DNA of 64,000 bases from Symbiodinium natans (GCA_905221605.1 CAJNDS010000380.1:130001-194000), one strand, 5' to 3'; shown: positions 36,213-47,668, counted from the first letter of the stretch. The notes: generated by a model from the letters alone, not told the origin. Program-made: numbers and translations.

Positions 36213-37785
36213 AGGATACAACATTAATTTGTTCTGAAAACATTCGTACATTCATAAAGTCATAAGTATATCGAAATAGGCAAAAATAACACCAAACTTG
36301 ACAGGTACCGGCGGGTACCCGCCAACTTGGCGGGTACCCGCCGGTACCCGCCGGTACCCGCCAGCTTGACGGGTACCCGTCGGTGCCCGCCAACTTCACG
36401 GGTACCCGCCGGCACCCGCCAACTTCACAGACAGCTGTCGGTATATACAAGAAGAAACAACAAAACCACGAAACGGTATCATTAACTATTGCCACTTAAG
36501 CGATTGGGATTTTTTAGTTTGTTCTGAAACCATTCGTATATTCATAAAGGCTTAACTGTACGGATGTATATATATATATATATACATATATGTGCAAAGA
36601 TAACACGAAACTTGACGGGTACCGGCGGGTACCCGCCAACTTGGCGGGTACCCGCCGGTACCCGCCGGTACCCGCCAGCTTGACGGGTGCCCGTCGGTAC
36701 CCGCCAACTTCACGGGTACCCGCCGGTACCCGCCAACTTCACAGACAGCTGTCGGTAGAAACAAGAAGAAACAACAAAACCACGAAACGGTATCATTAAC
36801 TATTGCCACTTAAGCGATGGGGTTTTTTAGTTTGTTCTGAAACCATTCGTATATTCATAAAGGCTTAAGTGTACGGAGGTATATATATATATATATGTAT
36901 ACATATATGTGCAAAGATAGACGGGTACCGGCGGGTACCCGCCGGTACCCGCCGGCCGGCGGGTACCCGCCAACTTGGCGGGTACCCGCCGGTACCCGCC
37001 GGTACCCGCCAGCTTGACGGGTGCCCGTCGGTACCCGCCAACTTCACGGGTACCCGCCGGTACCCGCCAACTTCACAGACAGCTGTCGGTAGAAACAAGA
37101 AGAAACAACAAAACCACGAAACGGTATCATTAACTATTGCCACTTAAGCGATGGGGTTTTTTAGTTTGTTCTGAAACCATTCGTATATTCATAAAGGCTT
37201 AAGTGTACGGAGGTATATATATATATATATGTATACATATATGTGCAAAGATAGACGGGTACCGGCGGGTACCCGCCGGTACCCGCCGGCCGGCGGGTAC
37301 CCGCCAACTTGGCGGGTACCCGCCGGTACCCGCCGGTACCCGCCAGCTTGACGGGTGCCCGTCGGTACCCGCCAACTTCACGGGCACCCGCCAGTACCCG
37401 CCAACTTCACGGACAGCTGTCGGTATACACAAGAAGGTTTTTAAACAATCAAACCACGAAACGGTATCATTAACCTATTGACACTTAAGCAATTGGATAT
37501 TTTTAGTTTGTTCTGAAACATTTATAAAGTCTCAATTGTACGGAAGTATATATATATATATATGTACACATATATGTGCAAAGATAACACGAAATTGACG
37601 GGTACCAGTGGGTACCCGCCAACTTGGCGGGTACCCGCCGGTACCCGCCAGCTTGACGGGTGCCCGTCGGTACCCGCCAACTTCACGGGTACCGCAAGAA
37701 GCTTTAAAACAACCAAAGCACGAAGCGGTATCATTAACTTATTGATTAACATTTAAGCAATTGAATATTTTTGTTTGTTTTGAAA
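36213..37785. repeat. Tandem array of about five 270-340 bp units rich in GGGTACCC palindromes
   Basis: Each unit starts TTTGTTCTGAAAC (36216, 36522, 36835, 37169, 37508), continues with ATTCATAAAG, a TATATA run, a GC-rich core of GGCGGGTACCCGCC palindromes and an end CACGAAACGGTATCATTAAC. The 14-base palindrome GGCGGGTACCCGCC is its own reverse complement and occurs several times per unit. A diverged part-unit precedes the array at about 35570-35660. Minus-strand frames starting MAIVNDTVSWFCCFF recur once per unit and are judged non-coding. Confidence 0.95.
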
Positions 37786-37849
37786 CGATTCGTACATTCA
37801 TAAAGTCATAAGTATATGGAAACAGGCTGCTTTAAATAAGCATGCATGC

Positions 37850-38207
<358 letters not shown>

Positions 38208-38277
38208 CTCGTCCGTGTGCCTAGGTGTGTGGGTCCGTTGTGGTTTTTAAGGGTTCCACGTAGGTTGAGGTTTGCAG

Positions 38278-38374
38278 GGCTACTGCAGCGGCGAGCGAGA
38301 CAGACAAGATCTTCACTCAGTTGGATATGCTTGGGCGCCAGCCCTCAAGCCTCGACTCTGAACCATTTGTTTGA
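38278..38374 (+). CDS. Short terminal exon
   Basis: After GAGGTTTGCAG the frame reads ATAAASETDKIFTQLDMLGR then QPSSLDSEPFV and stops. The acceptor has the usual AG|G form and a pyrimidine-rich lead. It starts 75 bp after the TG microsatellite, so the microsatellite would lie in the last intron of this gene. The upstream exons were not identified. Confidence 0.5.
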
Positions 38375-39049
38375 GTATGCAGCCGTGGAGTTGGTTCACC
38401 TTGGGAAAAAAACAAGACTCTGCCGTGTAGTGTAGAAGCCCTGACACGCTGACACGGCAACGTGTGACTCACAGAGGAACGCAATGTTCAGAACACGTCA
38501 GCCCACGTGCTCATACTGGTCTCATACTAAATAGAGGTCATGACGCCTGTGCCGGCTGATGGCTTCTCCACGCCACGTGATCGCATTAGGCCAAATCCAT
38601 CTGCGTCGCCAGAGCGCCGTCGCAGGCGCCTTTCCAAGGCAGCCTTAGGGTCTTCGTCCACCGCATTAAACCACGTCCAAAGCTTGCCCCTCCATCCTTG
38701 ACTTGCCAGGCTCCTTCATTAAAGCCACTACAGCCCGCGCAGCACCGGTCTTCATTTGCAGCTAGCAAGGACTTCAAGGCTTCGGAGTCCAAGCTATAGG
38801 GTGTTTCGGATTCGGGGATCCAGACCGTACGGGGTTGGACAGGAAGTCGGTCGCGCTGCTCCTGCTGATCTTGTGGCGCCCATGGCCATGGAAGGAGGCG
38901 ACGCGACATTATGGGAAACCCCGGCCTTAGGTTTATGGGAATGGGAACGCCTTAATAAAGCCTAAACCCTATAACCCGCAACCCTTAACCATTTATTGGA
39001 TTTAGGGCGTTTAGGGTTTAGGGTTGTGTGTCCTTAGGCATGAGCTCAG
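38375..39049. other. Spacer; weak frames only
   Basis: A minus frame at 38586-38909 (PYSLDSEALKSLLAANEDRC) and a short plus frame ASKDFKASESKL after TTTGCAG at 38760 compete; neither is secure. The 3' part has three TTTAGGG-like units (39008-39025). Confidence 0.35.
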
Positions 39050-39568
39050 CTGCCCAATTGCAGCACTCTCCGAGACAGGTGCGACAGGAAGCGGAGAGCC
39101 TCGCGAGTCAGGTTCCGAGCCTGACAGCGCTCTCGTTGCTGAGGAAGCTGAAGGCAAGCCAGACAAGCCAGCCGTGTCAGAGAAGAGGGCTCGGCAGATC
39201 CAGGATGCAGAGACCGCTCGAAAGAAGAAGAAGCAGAAAGAACAGAAAGATAATGCAGAGAAGAAGGAAGTTCGTCCTCGAACCTCGTCTTCTGAAGTGA
39301 TGCATGTGTTGTTCAGGGATGAGCGTGTTGCAGCGTGTTTTCGCAGTCCTGTCACACTTGTAACTGAGGGATGACGGTGGCAGAGCTGCAGCGGCTGCGG
39401 AAGCGAGATGGAGAATACGAGTCCCTAGAAGCGGAGCTCGCGCGCTTGAGAAGCAATTCCGTCAGGCTGAGCCAGTTGCAGCGTGAGAACGCTGTCCTGA
39501 AGGCTTTGTTTCGCCAACACGGCTTGTCTCTGCCGACTTGTGACAGTGAGCCAGAAGACGGCATTTAG
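39050..39568 (+). CDS. Two terminal exons of a basic coiled-coil protein
   Basis: Exon 39050-39296 follows GAGCTCAG and reads CPIAALSETGATGSGEPRES, an acidic stretch, then KPDKPAVSEKRARQIQDAET and ARKKKKQKEQKDNAEKKEVR, ending at a GT donor in phase 0. Exon 39386-39568 follows GTGGCAGAG and reads LQRLRKRDGEYESLEAELAR, LRSNSVRLSQLQRENAVLKA and LFRQHGLSLPTCDSEPEDGI, then stops. The basic cluster followed by a heptad-like leucine pattern recalls bZIP proteins, but the two parts are separated by an exon border and the DNA-contact signature is not clear. The start of the gene was not found. Confidence 0.55.
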
Positions 39569-39843
39569 GTCCTCCATGGGGAAGTGGGGACGACTGACGG
39601 GGGAAAAGCATGGCTGCTGCGTAAGGCATTCATGTCAAGAATCCGGTCCGATCCGGTCCCCTGCTTTCCGACCATGCATGTTGTTGTGCTTCTCCTGTCA
39701 CTCCTCCAATGCCTCCTCTACCACTGCGTTTCGTGTTTCCGGTGCCTAGTCGGAGTCCAGGGAAGTGTGTGACAGTGTCCGACTCTGTCACTTGCAGCTT
39801 GAAACCATTGAATTGACTGTTAGCACTGTTAGCACACACTTAG

Positions 39844-40162
39844 AGTCGTAGAGGCTGTGGCAGATGCGGCAGAAGTGGCGCGCCCCGTGTCTGGCGCAGC
39901 GCAGGCACCCCCCTGCCCATGGCCGTCTTTGAGCGTTTGAGGAGGTGTGTAGGTGTAAGGCAAGGCACTATAATCGTCACCGGGTGTGTGGGGAGATCGG
40001 ATTCGGATGAGCTCAACTGTGCAGGATTTTGTTTGCAAGTGTGGACCATGTGAAAGCATTGAGTGTGAACGAGAGGTGGAGGATGCACACATGGCGGCGG
40101 CAGACAATGCCTCTGGCACAGCGCAGGCGCCCCCCTCCCCATCGCCGTCTTTGAGCGTTTGA
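39844..40162 (+). repeat. Two tandem copies of the small-gene terminal exon with 3' flank
   Basis: 39844-39940 reads VEAVADAAEVARPVSGAAQA then PPCPWPSLSV and stops; 40076-40162 reads VEDAHMAAADNASGTAQAPP then SPSPSLSV and stops. The second has exactly the same length (87 nt) as exon 3 of the gene at 34896-34982. The flanks also match: GAGGAGGTGTGTAGG, ATCGTCACCGGGTGTGTGGG and GTGCAGGATTTTGTTTG follow the stop at 34983, 39941 and, shortened, 40163. Confidence 0.75.
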
Positions 40163-40886
40163 GGGCATGTAGGGTGTAAGGCAAGGCTCTATATCGTCAC
40201 CGGGTGTGTGGGGATCGGATGACCTCAGCTGTAATGTTGGACCTCCTTTAATGTTCTGGAACCCCCCCCCCCCCCGCCCCCCCAAACAATCGAGGACCCT
40301 GAAAAAAAACGAAACAGTCAGGCAGGGAAGGGGTCAGGAGAGTGAGTGCTGATCCTGGAAAGCTCGAGGCTTCAGGCATCAAGTACCTCCCTTTCTCGAG
40401 ACAGCTTATGCCTTCCTGAAAACCAACGGACTCAGCCCCCGGAAGACTTGTATTATAGTGGCCCCCCCAAAACAAAGGTATTAATCTATGTCCGGAGCTG
40501 GAGGCCTCTGTACCCCCTTTCCAGATATGATTCGCCTATGGAATTATCTAGTTTTAATTAAGGAATTTTGCGAAGAAAACGTGCCCTGAAAAAGAAGATT
40601 TCGGAGATCCTGGAAAGGTCGAGGCTTCAGGCTTCAAGTATCTCACTTTCTCGAGAAGGCTTAAGCAAGATCTCAAGCTAAGAACTTGGACCTCAAAAAC
40701 CATAAAAAAAGGTCACGGCTCAACAACTTTTCATTATTGTTTACCCCCAACACAAAGGCACAAATCCTGAATAGCAGAAAAGTTTTCGTAATGGCGTCCC
40801 CCTACATCAAAGCGGGTGCAACATTAACCGTTGGATGTCAACACTGTCAACACTCAACGCCCGCGATTGTCCGTGTCGCAAGGCAG
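40163..40886. other. Spacer with a duplicated 55-bp segment
   Basis: The segment CGAGGCTTCAGGCATCAAGT at 40363 recurs in near-identical form at 40620. A G/C homopolymer lies at 40263-40283. No supported frame. Confidence 0.6.
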
Positions 40887-40975
40887 CTGCAGATGCGGGG
40901 GTCGCGGACAATGCTTCCGGCGCAGAGCAGGCCTCTTCTGTAGGGCCAAGGCTTAGGCTTAAGTTGCTGGCGTGA
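40887..40975 (+). pseudogene. Further degenerate copy of the small-gene terminal exon
   Basis: After CGCAAGGCAG the frame reads ADAGVADNASGAEQASSVGP and continues to a TGA at 40973. It resembles QEAADPEAAEAGNASGAEQA at 35395 and more distantly VEDAHVAAADTASGTAQA. The surrounding 110 bp matches 35330-35460. Confidence 0.4.
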
Positions 40976-41255
40976 TCCTTTGACGCGTGCTCGATTTTGT
41001 GTGAGGCTTATGGATATCTGGATAGTTATGAGGGTTGCTCTTTTTGGCGGGTTCTTGTGAGATACGTACAATTATCGAAAAAAGTCGGTCGTGACCTCTC
41101 GAGCGCACGCTGTGCGCAAGCTCTGAAGGCGAACAAGAGGTGAGCATTTGAGCTTCCTGGGCCCAAAAAGTTGCCGAACCTTACCAATACTTGTGAAAAC
41201 ATCCCATGGGCGAAGCGCAAGGGATCCTAATGGTATATATGTGTATGCGCAATCA

Positions 41256-41292
<37 letters not shown>

Positions 41293-41361
41293 CATACATA
41301 TAGACATGTGTTGTTGGTACATGTTCGTAACTATATATATATATAGAGAGAGTTATGTATG

Positions 41362-41365
41362 TGTG

Positions 41366-41399
<34 letters not shown>

Positions 41400-41501
41400 T
41401 GTATGTATGTATGTATGTATGTATGTATGTATGTATGTATGTATGTATGTATGTATGTATGTATGTATGTATGTATGTATGTATGTATGTATGTATGTAT
41501 G

Positions 41502-41531
<30 letters not shown>
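41362..41531. repeat. (GTAT)n microsatellite, about 40 units
   Basis: About 160 bp of perfect ATGT tetranucleotides flanked by TATATA runs on both sides (41253-41285 and 41335-41345; 41575-41590). Confidence 0.98.
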
Positions 41532-41532
<1 letters not shown>

Positions 41533-41844
41533 TAATATGTATATATACGTATATACATATGCATATCAGTTGTGTATATATATATATACACATTATTCAA
41601 ATTAATATATCTGTCTACATATGTACATATACCTTTTCCTAAACATATAAATCAATACAATATGTGTTTACACATAAATATACAGCTGTGTTTATTCGGT
41701 CTTATTATTTTGCTTTGGGAAGTGTCAGTCATTACTTGCTACTTCTTATTTAGTATTGCTTGGTAATAGGTAAACATTATTTAATATATATATATATATA
41801 CACATATGCTGGCGGTGGTCAGTTTGTAGTTTGTAGTTGTTCAA

Positions 41845-42175
41845 TGCTAATTTCCGAAGCAGACCAGGTCTGCGCCAAGTTTTTCCGAAACAACAGGTCC
41901 GCGCCAAGTTTTCCGAAACACAGCAGACTTGCACCAAGTTTCTGGCCCAGTTTCCGAAGCGCACCAGGTTTACACCAAGTTTACACCAGGTTTCCGGCAA
42001 CAGAAAAAACAGAAGTGTTTGAAGGTTTTTTTTTACACAAAATAAGTGTTAAACCTGGTGTGTTTCACGTTTTTTCGACCCAAAACACCAGGTTTAACAC
42101 TTATTTTACACCAGGTTTTCGAACGACACCAAGTTTACACCAAGTTTACGAACCGTGTCAGGTTTACACCAGTCT
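41845..42175. repeat. Degenerate short repeats with a perfect 23-bp inverted repeat
   Basis: Motifs such as ACACCAAGTTT, CCAGGTTT and TTTTCCGAAAC recur about ten times. Within them AAAATAAGTGTTAAACCTGG TGT (split here; 42039-42061) is exactly complementary to 42085-42107, leaving a 23-base loop. Confidence 0.85.
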
Positions 42176-42219
42176 ACACCGCGCGTCCCGCCCCCCCCCC
42201 TCACCCCTCAAGAGCATCG

Positions 42220-43730
42220 AAAAAAAAATTGCGAGCGCTACCGCGCGGGGGCCCGCCCCCCTTTGGAAAGCAAGGGCAGCCCAAAATCGGCCTGGGTGCT
42301 ATGTGTGGCTACAAAAGCAGCGAAAAAAAATTGCGAGCGCTACCGCACGGGGGCCCGCCCCCCTGTGGAAAGCAAGGGCAGCCCAGAACCGGCCTGGGTG
42401 CTATGTGTGGCTACAAAAGCAGCGAAAAAAAAATTGCGAGCGCTACCGCACGGGGGCCCGCCCCCCTGTGGAAAGCAAGGGCAGCCCAAAACCGGCCTGG
42501 GTGCTATGTGTGGGGAAACAAGAGCAGCGAAAAAAAAATGCGAGCGCTACCGCACGGGGGCCCGCCCCCCTTTGGAAAGCAAGGGCAGCCCAAAACCGGC
42601 CTGGGTGCTATGTGTGGCTACAAAAGCAGCAAAAAAAAATTGCGAGCGCTACCGCACGGGGGCCCGCCCCCCTTTGGAAAGCAAGGGCAGCCCAAAACCG
42701 GCCTGGGTGCTATGTGTGGCTACAAAAGCAGCGAAAAAAAAATTGCGAGCGCTACCGCACGGGGGCCCGCCCCCCTTTGGAAAGCAAGGGCAGCCCAAAA
42801 CCGGCCTGGGTGCTATGTGTGGCTACAAAAGCAGCGAAAAAAAATTGCGAGCGCTACCGCACGGGGGCCCGCCCCCCTTTGGAAAGCAAGGGCAGCCCAA
42901 AACCGGCCTGGGTGCTATGTGTGGCTACAAAAGCAGCGAAAAAAAAATTGCGAGCGCTACCGCACGGGGGCCCGCCCCCCTGTGGAAAGCAAGGGCAGCC
43001 CAAAACCGGCCTGGGTGCTATGTGTGGGGAAACAAGAGCAGCGAAAAAAAAATGCGAGCGCTACCGCACGGGGGCCCGCCCCCCTTTGGAAAGCAAGGGC
43101 AGCCCAAAACCGGCCTGGGTGCTATGTGTGGCTACAAAAGCAGCAAAAAAAAATTGCGAGCGCTACCGCACGGGGGCCCGCCCCCCTTTGGAAAGCAAGG
43201 GCAGCCCAAAACCGGCCTGGGTGCTATGTGTGGCTACAAAAGCAGCGAAAAAAAAATTGCGAGCGCTACCGCACGGGGGCCCGCCCCCCTTTGGAAAGCA
43301 AGGGCAGCCCAAAACCGGCCTGGGTGCTATGTGTGGCTACACAAGAGCAGCGAAAAAAAAATGCGAGCGCTACCGCACGGGGGCCCGCCCCCCTTTGGAA
43401 AGCAAGGGCAGCCCAAAACCGGCCTGGGTGCTATGTGTGGCTACAAAAGCAGCGAAAAAAAAATTGCGAGCGCTACCGCACGGGGGCCCGCCCCCCTTTG
43501 GAAAGCAAGGGCAGCCCAAAACCGGCCTGGGTGCTATGTGTGGCTACAAAAGCAGCGAAAAAAAAATTGCGAGCGCTACCGCGCGGGGGCCCGCCCCCCT
43601 TTGGAAAGCAAGGGCAGCCCAAAACCGGCCTGGGTGCTATGTGTGGCTACAAGAGCAGCGAAAAAAAATTGCGAGCGCAACCGCACTGGGCGCTACCGCA
43701 CGGCCGCACGGGGGCCTGCCCGGACCGGAG
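42220..43730. repeat. Tandem array of about fifteen 103-bp units
   Basis: Units begin near each TTGCGAGCGCTACCGC (42229, 42331, 42434, then about every 103 bp to 43667) and contain CGGGGGCCCGCCCCCC, GGAAAGCAAGGGCAGCCC and GGCCTGGGTGCTATGTGTGG. Copies are nearly identical. Variants GTGGAAAG and GGGGAAACAAGAG recur with a spacing of five units (about 514 bp), which shows a higher-order repeat. The unit has no stop codon in any forward frame, so three very long overlapping frames appear; they are not supported as genes. Confidence 0.97.
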
Positions 43731-43743
43731 TTGGAAAGCAAGG

Positions 43744-44490
43744 GTCGCCCAAAACCGGCCGGGGTGGCTTCCCCTCTTTAAAGTGTTTTGATGTTTCCAT
43801 TTATCTTTACAGGATGCAATATGCATCAATGTATTGCTGGACTAGAAATCACTTCTCAGAGAATGATTTTCTACATGTTATATACCATCTTTTATTCGAG
43901 CTGTTTTCGGCCTCTTGGGGTTTCCTGCGGTTCTCATCGCTGCTCAGGCGGCTGCTGCAGTCACCGACGTGCCAGCTGCTGGCGTCAAGGTCCCCGTTCC
44001 CGGGGACAGAGTGGTAAAGAGACAGGGAGAGGGAAGGATGGTTTAGGGTTTCAGGGTTCAGGATTGGCTTGAAGGTTTTTGAAGCCCTGACCCCCCCCCC
44101 CCCCCCCTCCCTAATTCGGAATAGGCAGCCCAAAACCATCCGGGGTGGCTTCCCCTCTTTAAAGTGTTTTGATGTTTCCATGTATCTTTACAGGATGCAA
44201 TATGCATCAATGTATTGCTGGACTAGAAATCACTTCTCAGAGAATTATTTTCTTACATGTTATATACCATCTTTTATTCGAGCTGTTTTCGGCCTCTTGG
44301 GGTTTCCTGCGGTTCTCATCGCTGCTCAGGCGGCTGCTGCAGTCACCGACGTGCCAGCTGCTGGCGTCAAGGTCCCCGTTCCCGGGGACAGAGTGGTAAA
44401 GAGACAGGGAGAGGGAAGGATGGTTTAGGGGTTCAGAGTTGAGGATTGGCTTGTTGGTTTTTAAAAGCCCTGAACCACCCCCTCCCTAAT
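43744..44490. repeat. Direct duplication, period 380 bp, carrying an exon-like segment
   Basis: Copy 1 (from 43744) and copy 2 (from 44126) both hold GTGGCTTCCCCTCTTTAAAG, CAATATGCATCAATGTATTG and an exon-like frame after TCATCGCTGCTCAG: AAAAVTDVPAAGVKVPVPGD followed by RVVKRQGEGRMV and a stop. Each copy ends in a poly-C or CCCTCCCTAATT stretch. The left edge overlaps the last degenerate 103-bp unit, so that unit's tail was duplicated too. Confidence 0.9.
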
Positions 44491-44748
44491 TGGGAATAGG
44501 TTGTCCCGTGTGTGTAGCTTTTACACCACGTTTACTGGAACAATCCCTACCCTAAACCTTAGAAGCCTAAAAAGCTTTCCTCAACCGCAAATACACCCTA
44601 TAGCTTACAAAGGCCTATAGGCACCCTACGAAACCCTATAAACCCTCAACCTGAACTCTTTGGACTCCAGACTGTGTTCTTGGACATCAAGTTTCCTTTA
44701 GTACGTTAGTGACCCCTAAGTTTTAGACCCTGCAGCAACGCAACTTCC

Positions 44749-45271
44749 TTAAGACGTCGCCCTTGACGGTTCGAACAGGGTCGGTGCTTCGAGTGAGCTT
44801 CCAGTTCCTGTCATCATCATGTCACCATCGCCATCGTCACCCAAACACTTTTCCGCCAAAATGGCTACAGTGCTGGTGGACCAGGGCAGATACAGTGTCT
44901 CAGGGCTGATCAGGCGTGTGAGCACTTTGAATGACTCCGTGCCTTTGCTGAATTCAAGAGAAGAATTGAGTGGTGTAATCTGCATATTTGGCCATGCCTT
45001 TTCTGATGTTGTTTGCATTTGGGCTGGACCTTAGGCGTGGCAATCCGCCCGGAAGCTGGGAAATCGACTCGAACGTGTCTGTGAATGTGACGAGAGAAAC
45101 AGAATGTGGGCTGCAGATGACAACAAGGAAGCCAAGGACGCCAAGGAGCCCCATTAGCAAGCACTTTCGCATTCGCCTAATTAGCTGTTGGGTCTTCTCA
45201 CTGCTCACGAGAGACTTTTCCAACGGATGCCAACAAACACAGCACAAGCCAGTTGAAAAAGCGGCGCCCAT
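44749..45271 (-). pseudogene. Intronless minus-strand gene with one frameshift, possible lipid-anchored membrane protein
   Basis: From ATG at 45271 the frame reads MGAAFSTGLCCVCWHPLEKS, then CLLMGLLGVLGFLVVICSPH, FTDTFESISQLPGGLPRLRS and NIRKGMAKYADYTTQFFS to a stop at 44954. In another frame, from about the same point, LEFSKGTESFKVLTRLISPE, TLYLPWSTSTVAILAEKCLG and SSLEAPTLFEPSRATS continue to a stop at 44749. The start MGAAFS fits the N-myristoylation pattern with nearby Cys for palmitoylation, and one hydrophobic segment could span a membrane. It lies against the direction of its neighbours. A real gene with an unseen splice, a sequencing error, or a broken copy are all possible. Confidence 0.4.
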
Positions 45272-45394
45272 GTAATCTTGCGGGGTTTAGGCAGTCGAGT
45301 TTCTTCCAAAAGAGACCGAGCAGAAGATCCCTACCGCCCTTAAGACTTACAACTCTTAGCTAGCTCCCAATGACGCTTCTCACAGACCGTCTCA

Positions 45395-45500
45395 AAGCCC
45401 CCAAACCCTAACCCTAAACCCTACACCCTAAGCCCTAAGCCCTAAACCCTAAACCCGAAACCCCAAACACCTTGCACCCCCTAAGCCCTAAACACAACCC
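45395..45500. repeat. Interstitial CCCTAAA-type repeat, imperfect
   Basis: About ten units with variants (CCCTACA, CCCTAAGC, CCCGAAA). Confidence 0.9.
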
Positions 45501-45689
45501 CTACATCCCCCAAACCTTAACTCCCTACCAAGAAGCCTTGCAGTCGAGGGTTAAGGGAGTGGGGCCTAGGGATTATATGGCTTGCAACAATGCAACAACA
45601 AATACTCCAAATAAACCTGGCTTAATCCGGGCCCGGCTAGAATTTACCGCTTAAACCGGGTTCAGGATATGTAGTTTAGGAGTTCAGGG

Positions 45690-46960
45690 TCGAACAGGCA
45701 AAGAGTACCTTATGCTTGCGTTGGGCGTTGGGTTCTTTCTTGCGGATCAACCGCCTGCAGGCGGCGGCGGCTTCTGGATCCGGGGCTGCTGCGATGGGCG
45801 TGCAACCGAGGGCTCGCGGGTTCAGGGTTTAGGATTTGGGGTTGATAGGCTGTAGGGTTTCGGGTGTTTGTGGGCTCTTGATTCATGATGCTTCCTGCGC
45901 ATAATGGATCGGGCATGATCGGGAACGTGTTGTCTTCGACATCTTCAAACTATTTTCTGAAAATGTAAATGTGTAAGTGAGATCCAAAGTGGTTACTCTG
46001 ATTCAGACTCTGATTGAACTTGCAAGCAGAACTGGTGATGAGGGATGAAGCTAACGTCGGGCTCAGTTGCTTAATTGCACGCTCATCAGATACCACAAAT
46101 TTGTAGTTTAGGAGTTCAGGGTCGAACAGGCAATGGGTTTAAGGTTTAAGGTTTAGGGTTTAGGGTTTAGGGTTTAGGGTTTCGCGGATCAACCGCCTGC
46201 AGGCGGTGGCGGCTTCTGGAGCCGGGGATGCTGCGGCTGCTGCGATGGGCGTGCGACCGAGGGCTCGTGGGTTCAGGGTTGATGATTTGGGGTTGATAGG
46301 CTGTAGGGTTTCGGGTAGAACTGGTGCTGAGTGCTGAGGGATGAAGGTAACGTCGGGCGCAGTTGCTTAATTGCACGCTCATGAGATACCACGTTGTCTT
46401 CGACATCTTCAACCTATATTCTGAAACTGTAAATGTGTAAGTGAGATCCAAAGCGGTTACTTTGATTGAACTTCTAGCGTGGCAAGCAGAACTGGTGATG
46501 AGGGATGAAGCTAACGTCGGGCTCAGTCTCAGTTGCTTAGTTGCACGCTCATCACCACAAATTTGCAGTTTAGGAGTTCAGGGTCGAACAGGCAAAGGGT
46601 TTAGGGTTTAGGGTTTAGGGTTTAGGGTTTCGCGGATCAACCGCCTGCAGGCTGTGGCGGCTTCTGGAGCCGGGGATGCTGCGATGGGCGTGCAGGACTG
46701 AGTCCTCGTGGGTTCGGGGTTTAGAATTTGGGGTTTATAGGCTGTAGGGTTTCGGGTGTTTGTGGGCTCTTGATTCATGATGCTTCCTGTGCAGCTGTAA
46801 TGCATCGGGGATGCCTATATTCTCAAACTGTAAACGTGTAAGTGAGATCCAAAGTGGTTACCTTGATTGAACATGGCAAGCAGAACTGGTGATGAGGGAT
46901 GAAGCTAACGTCGGGTTCAGTTGCTTAATTGCACGCTCATCAGATACCACAAAGGGTGTT
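45690..46960. repeat. Tandem repeat of about 444 bp, nearly three copies, each with a TTTAGGG stretch
   Basis: GCGGATCAACCGCCTGCAGG occurs at about 45744, 46185 and 46631. Each copy also holds GTTTAGGAGTTCAGGGTCGA, several TTTAGGG units (46146-46175; 46599-46630; degenerate in the first) and GATGAGGGATGAAGCTAACG. After CCGCCTGCAG a short frame AVAASGAGDAA recurs in each copy, similar to other Ala-rich terminal exons here, but with changing stops. Confidence 0.9.
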
Positions 46961-47668
46961 GGTTCATTTTGACGCCATGGAAGTGGAAATCCACCGGGGT
47001 GATTTCTGTGAGTCTGTGATCCGGTTGGCTTTTTTTGTGGAAAGATCCGGTTGGCTTTTTTTGTGGAAAGGAGAGCTTGTAGTTTGTAGGCTGCTGGGAA
47101 AATGAGAGGAGACGTGCAGCATGGTTCCGACCCATCCGACCATCTGGCCCTAGTTTTCAGGGCGCCCGAACCCTTTGGCGGTGTCCTCATCCTTTGTCCT
47201 CCCTCAAGTCCCGAATCGTCTGCTGCGTTGCGGGAGCATTCATAGCACCGCCTTATTTAATGTTACCAAGGGGGGGGGGGGGGTGGGTAAGTTACCGAAG
47301 GCTTTCGGAAACATTTCCGGGTGTCGTTTATGTTACCATGGGACCGTCCCCTCGACCTCGGTACGATTTTACATGTGTGTCCTGCCCCTGTGTGAAATGT
47401 AAACCAAAAACCCTTGGGAACCCCGTAGGCCCTTGGGTTGAACCCCTTAACTTTCCTCATCTTTCCGAGTGTAGTGTTCTGGATTTACTGCTCTCTGCTG
47501 AAGGATGGCGGCCCCTTTGTTGCTGGCGAGGCTCCCATCAGCAGTGCCATGCGTGAGCTGACGTGGCTAGGTAGGAGTAGGATGCAGGGCATGCACGGTG
47601 CGGCTTGGTAGGCTTCCGGAAACTCGGGCGGGTTGGGTTTTCGGCCTGCGGTTTGCATTGCTGCGCAG
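46961..47668. other. Stretch with no supported gene
   Basis: Contains a duplicated GATCCGGTTGGCTTTTTTTG (47020, 47047), a G run at 47272-47283 and a segment (GTTACCGAAGG, 47290-47400) that resembles 51740-51850 in the methyltransferase intron. Confidence 0.5.

Noticed and set aside
36211-37481. Repeated minus frames starting MAIVNDTVSWFCCFF and plus frames of GYRRVPAG type
   Set aside because: One per tandem unit and made mostly of GGGTACCC palindromes; judged repeat shadows.
38586-38909. Minus frame with SLDSEALKSLLAANEDRCCA
   Set aside because: Plausible composition but no clear splice sites, and a short plus exon after TTTGCAG at 38760 competes for the same bases.
41760-44017. Three overlapping plus frames of 580-670 codons
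   Set aside because: They run through the 103-bp satellite in all three phases, so the repeat, not selection on a protein, keeps them open.
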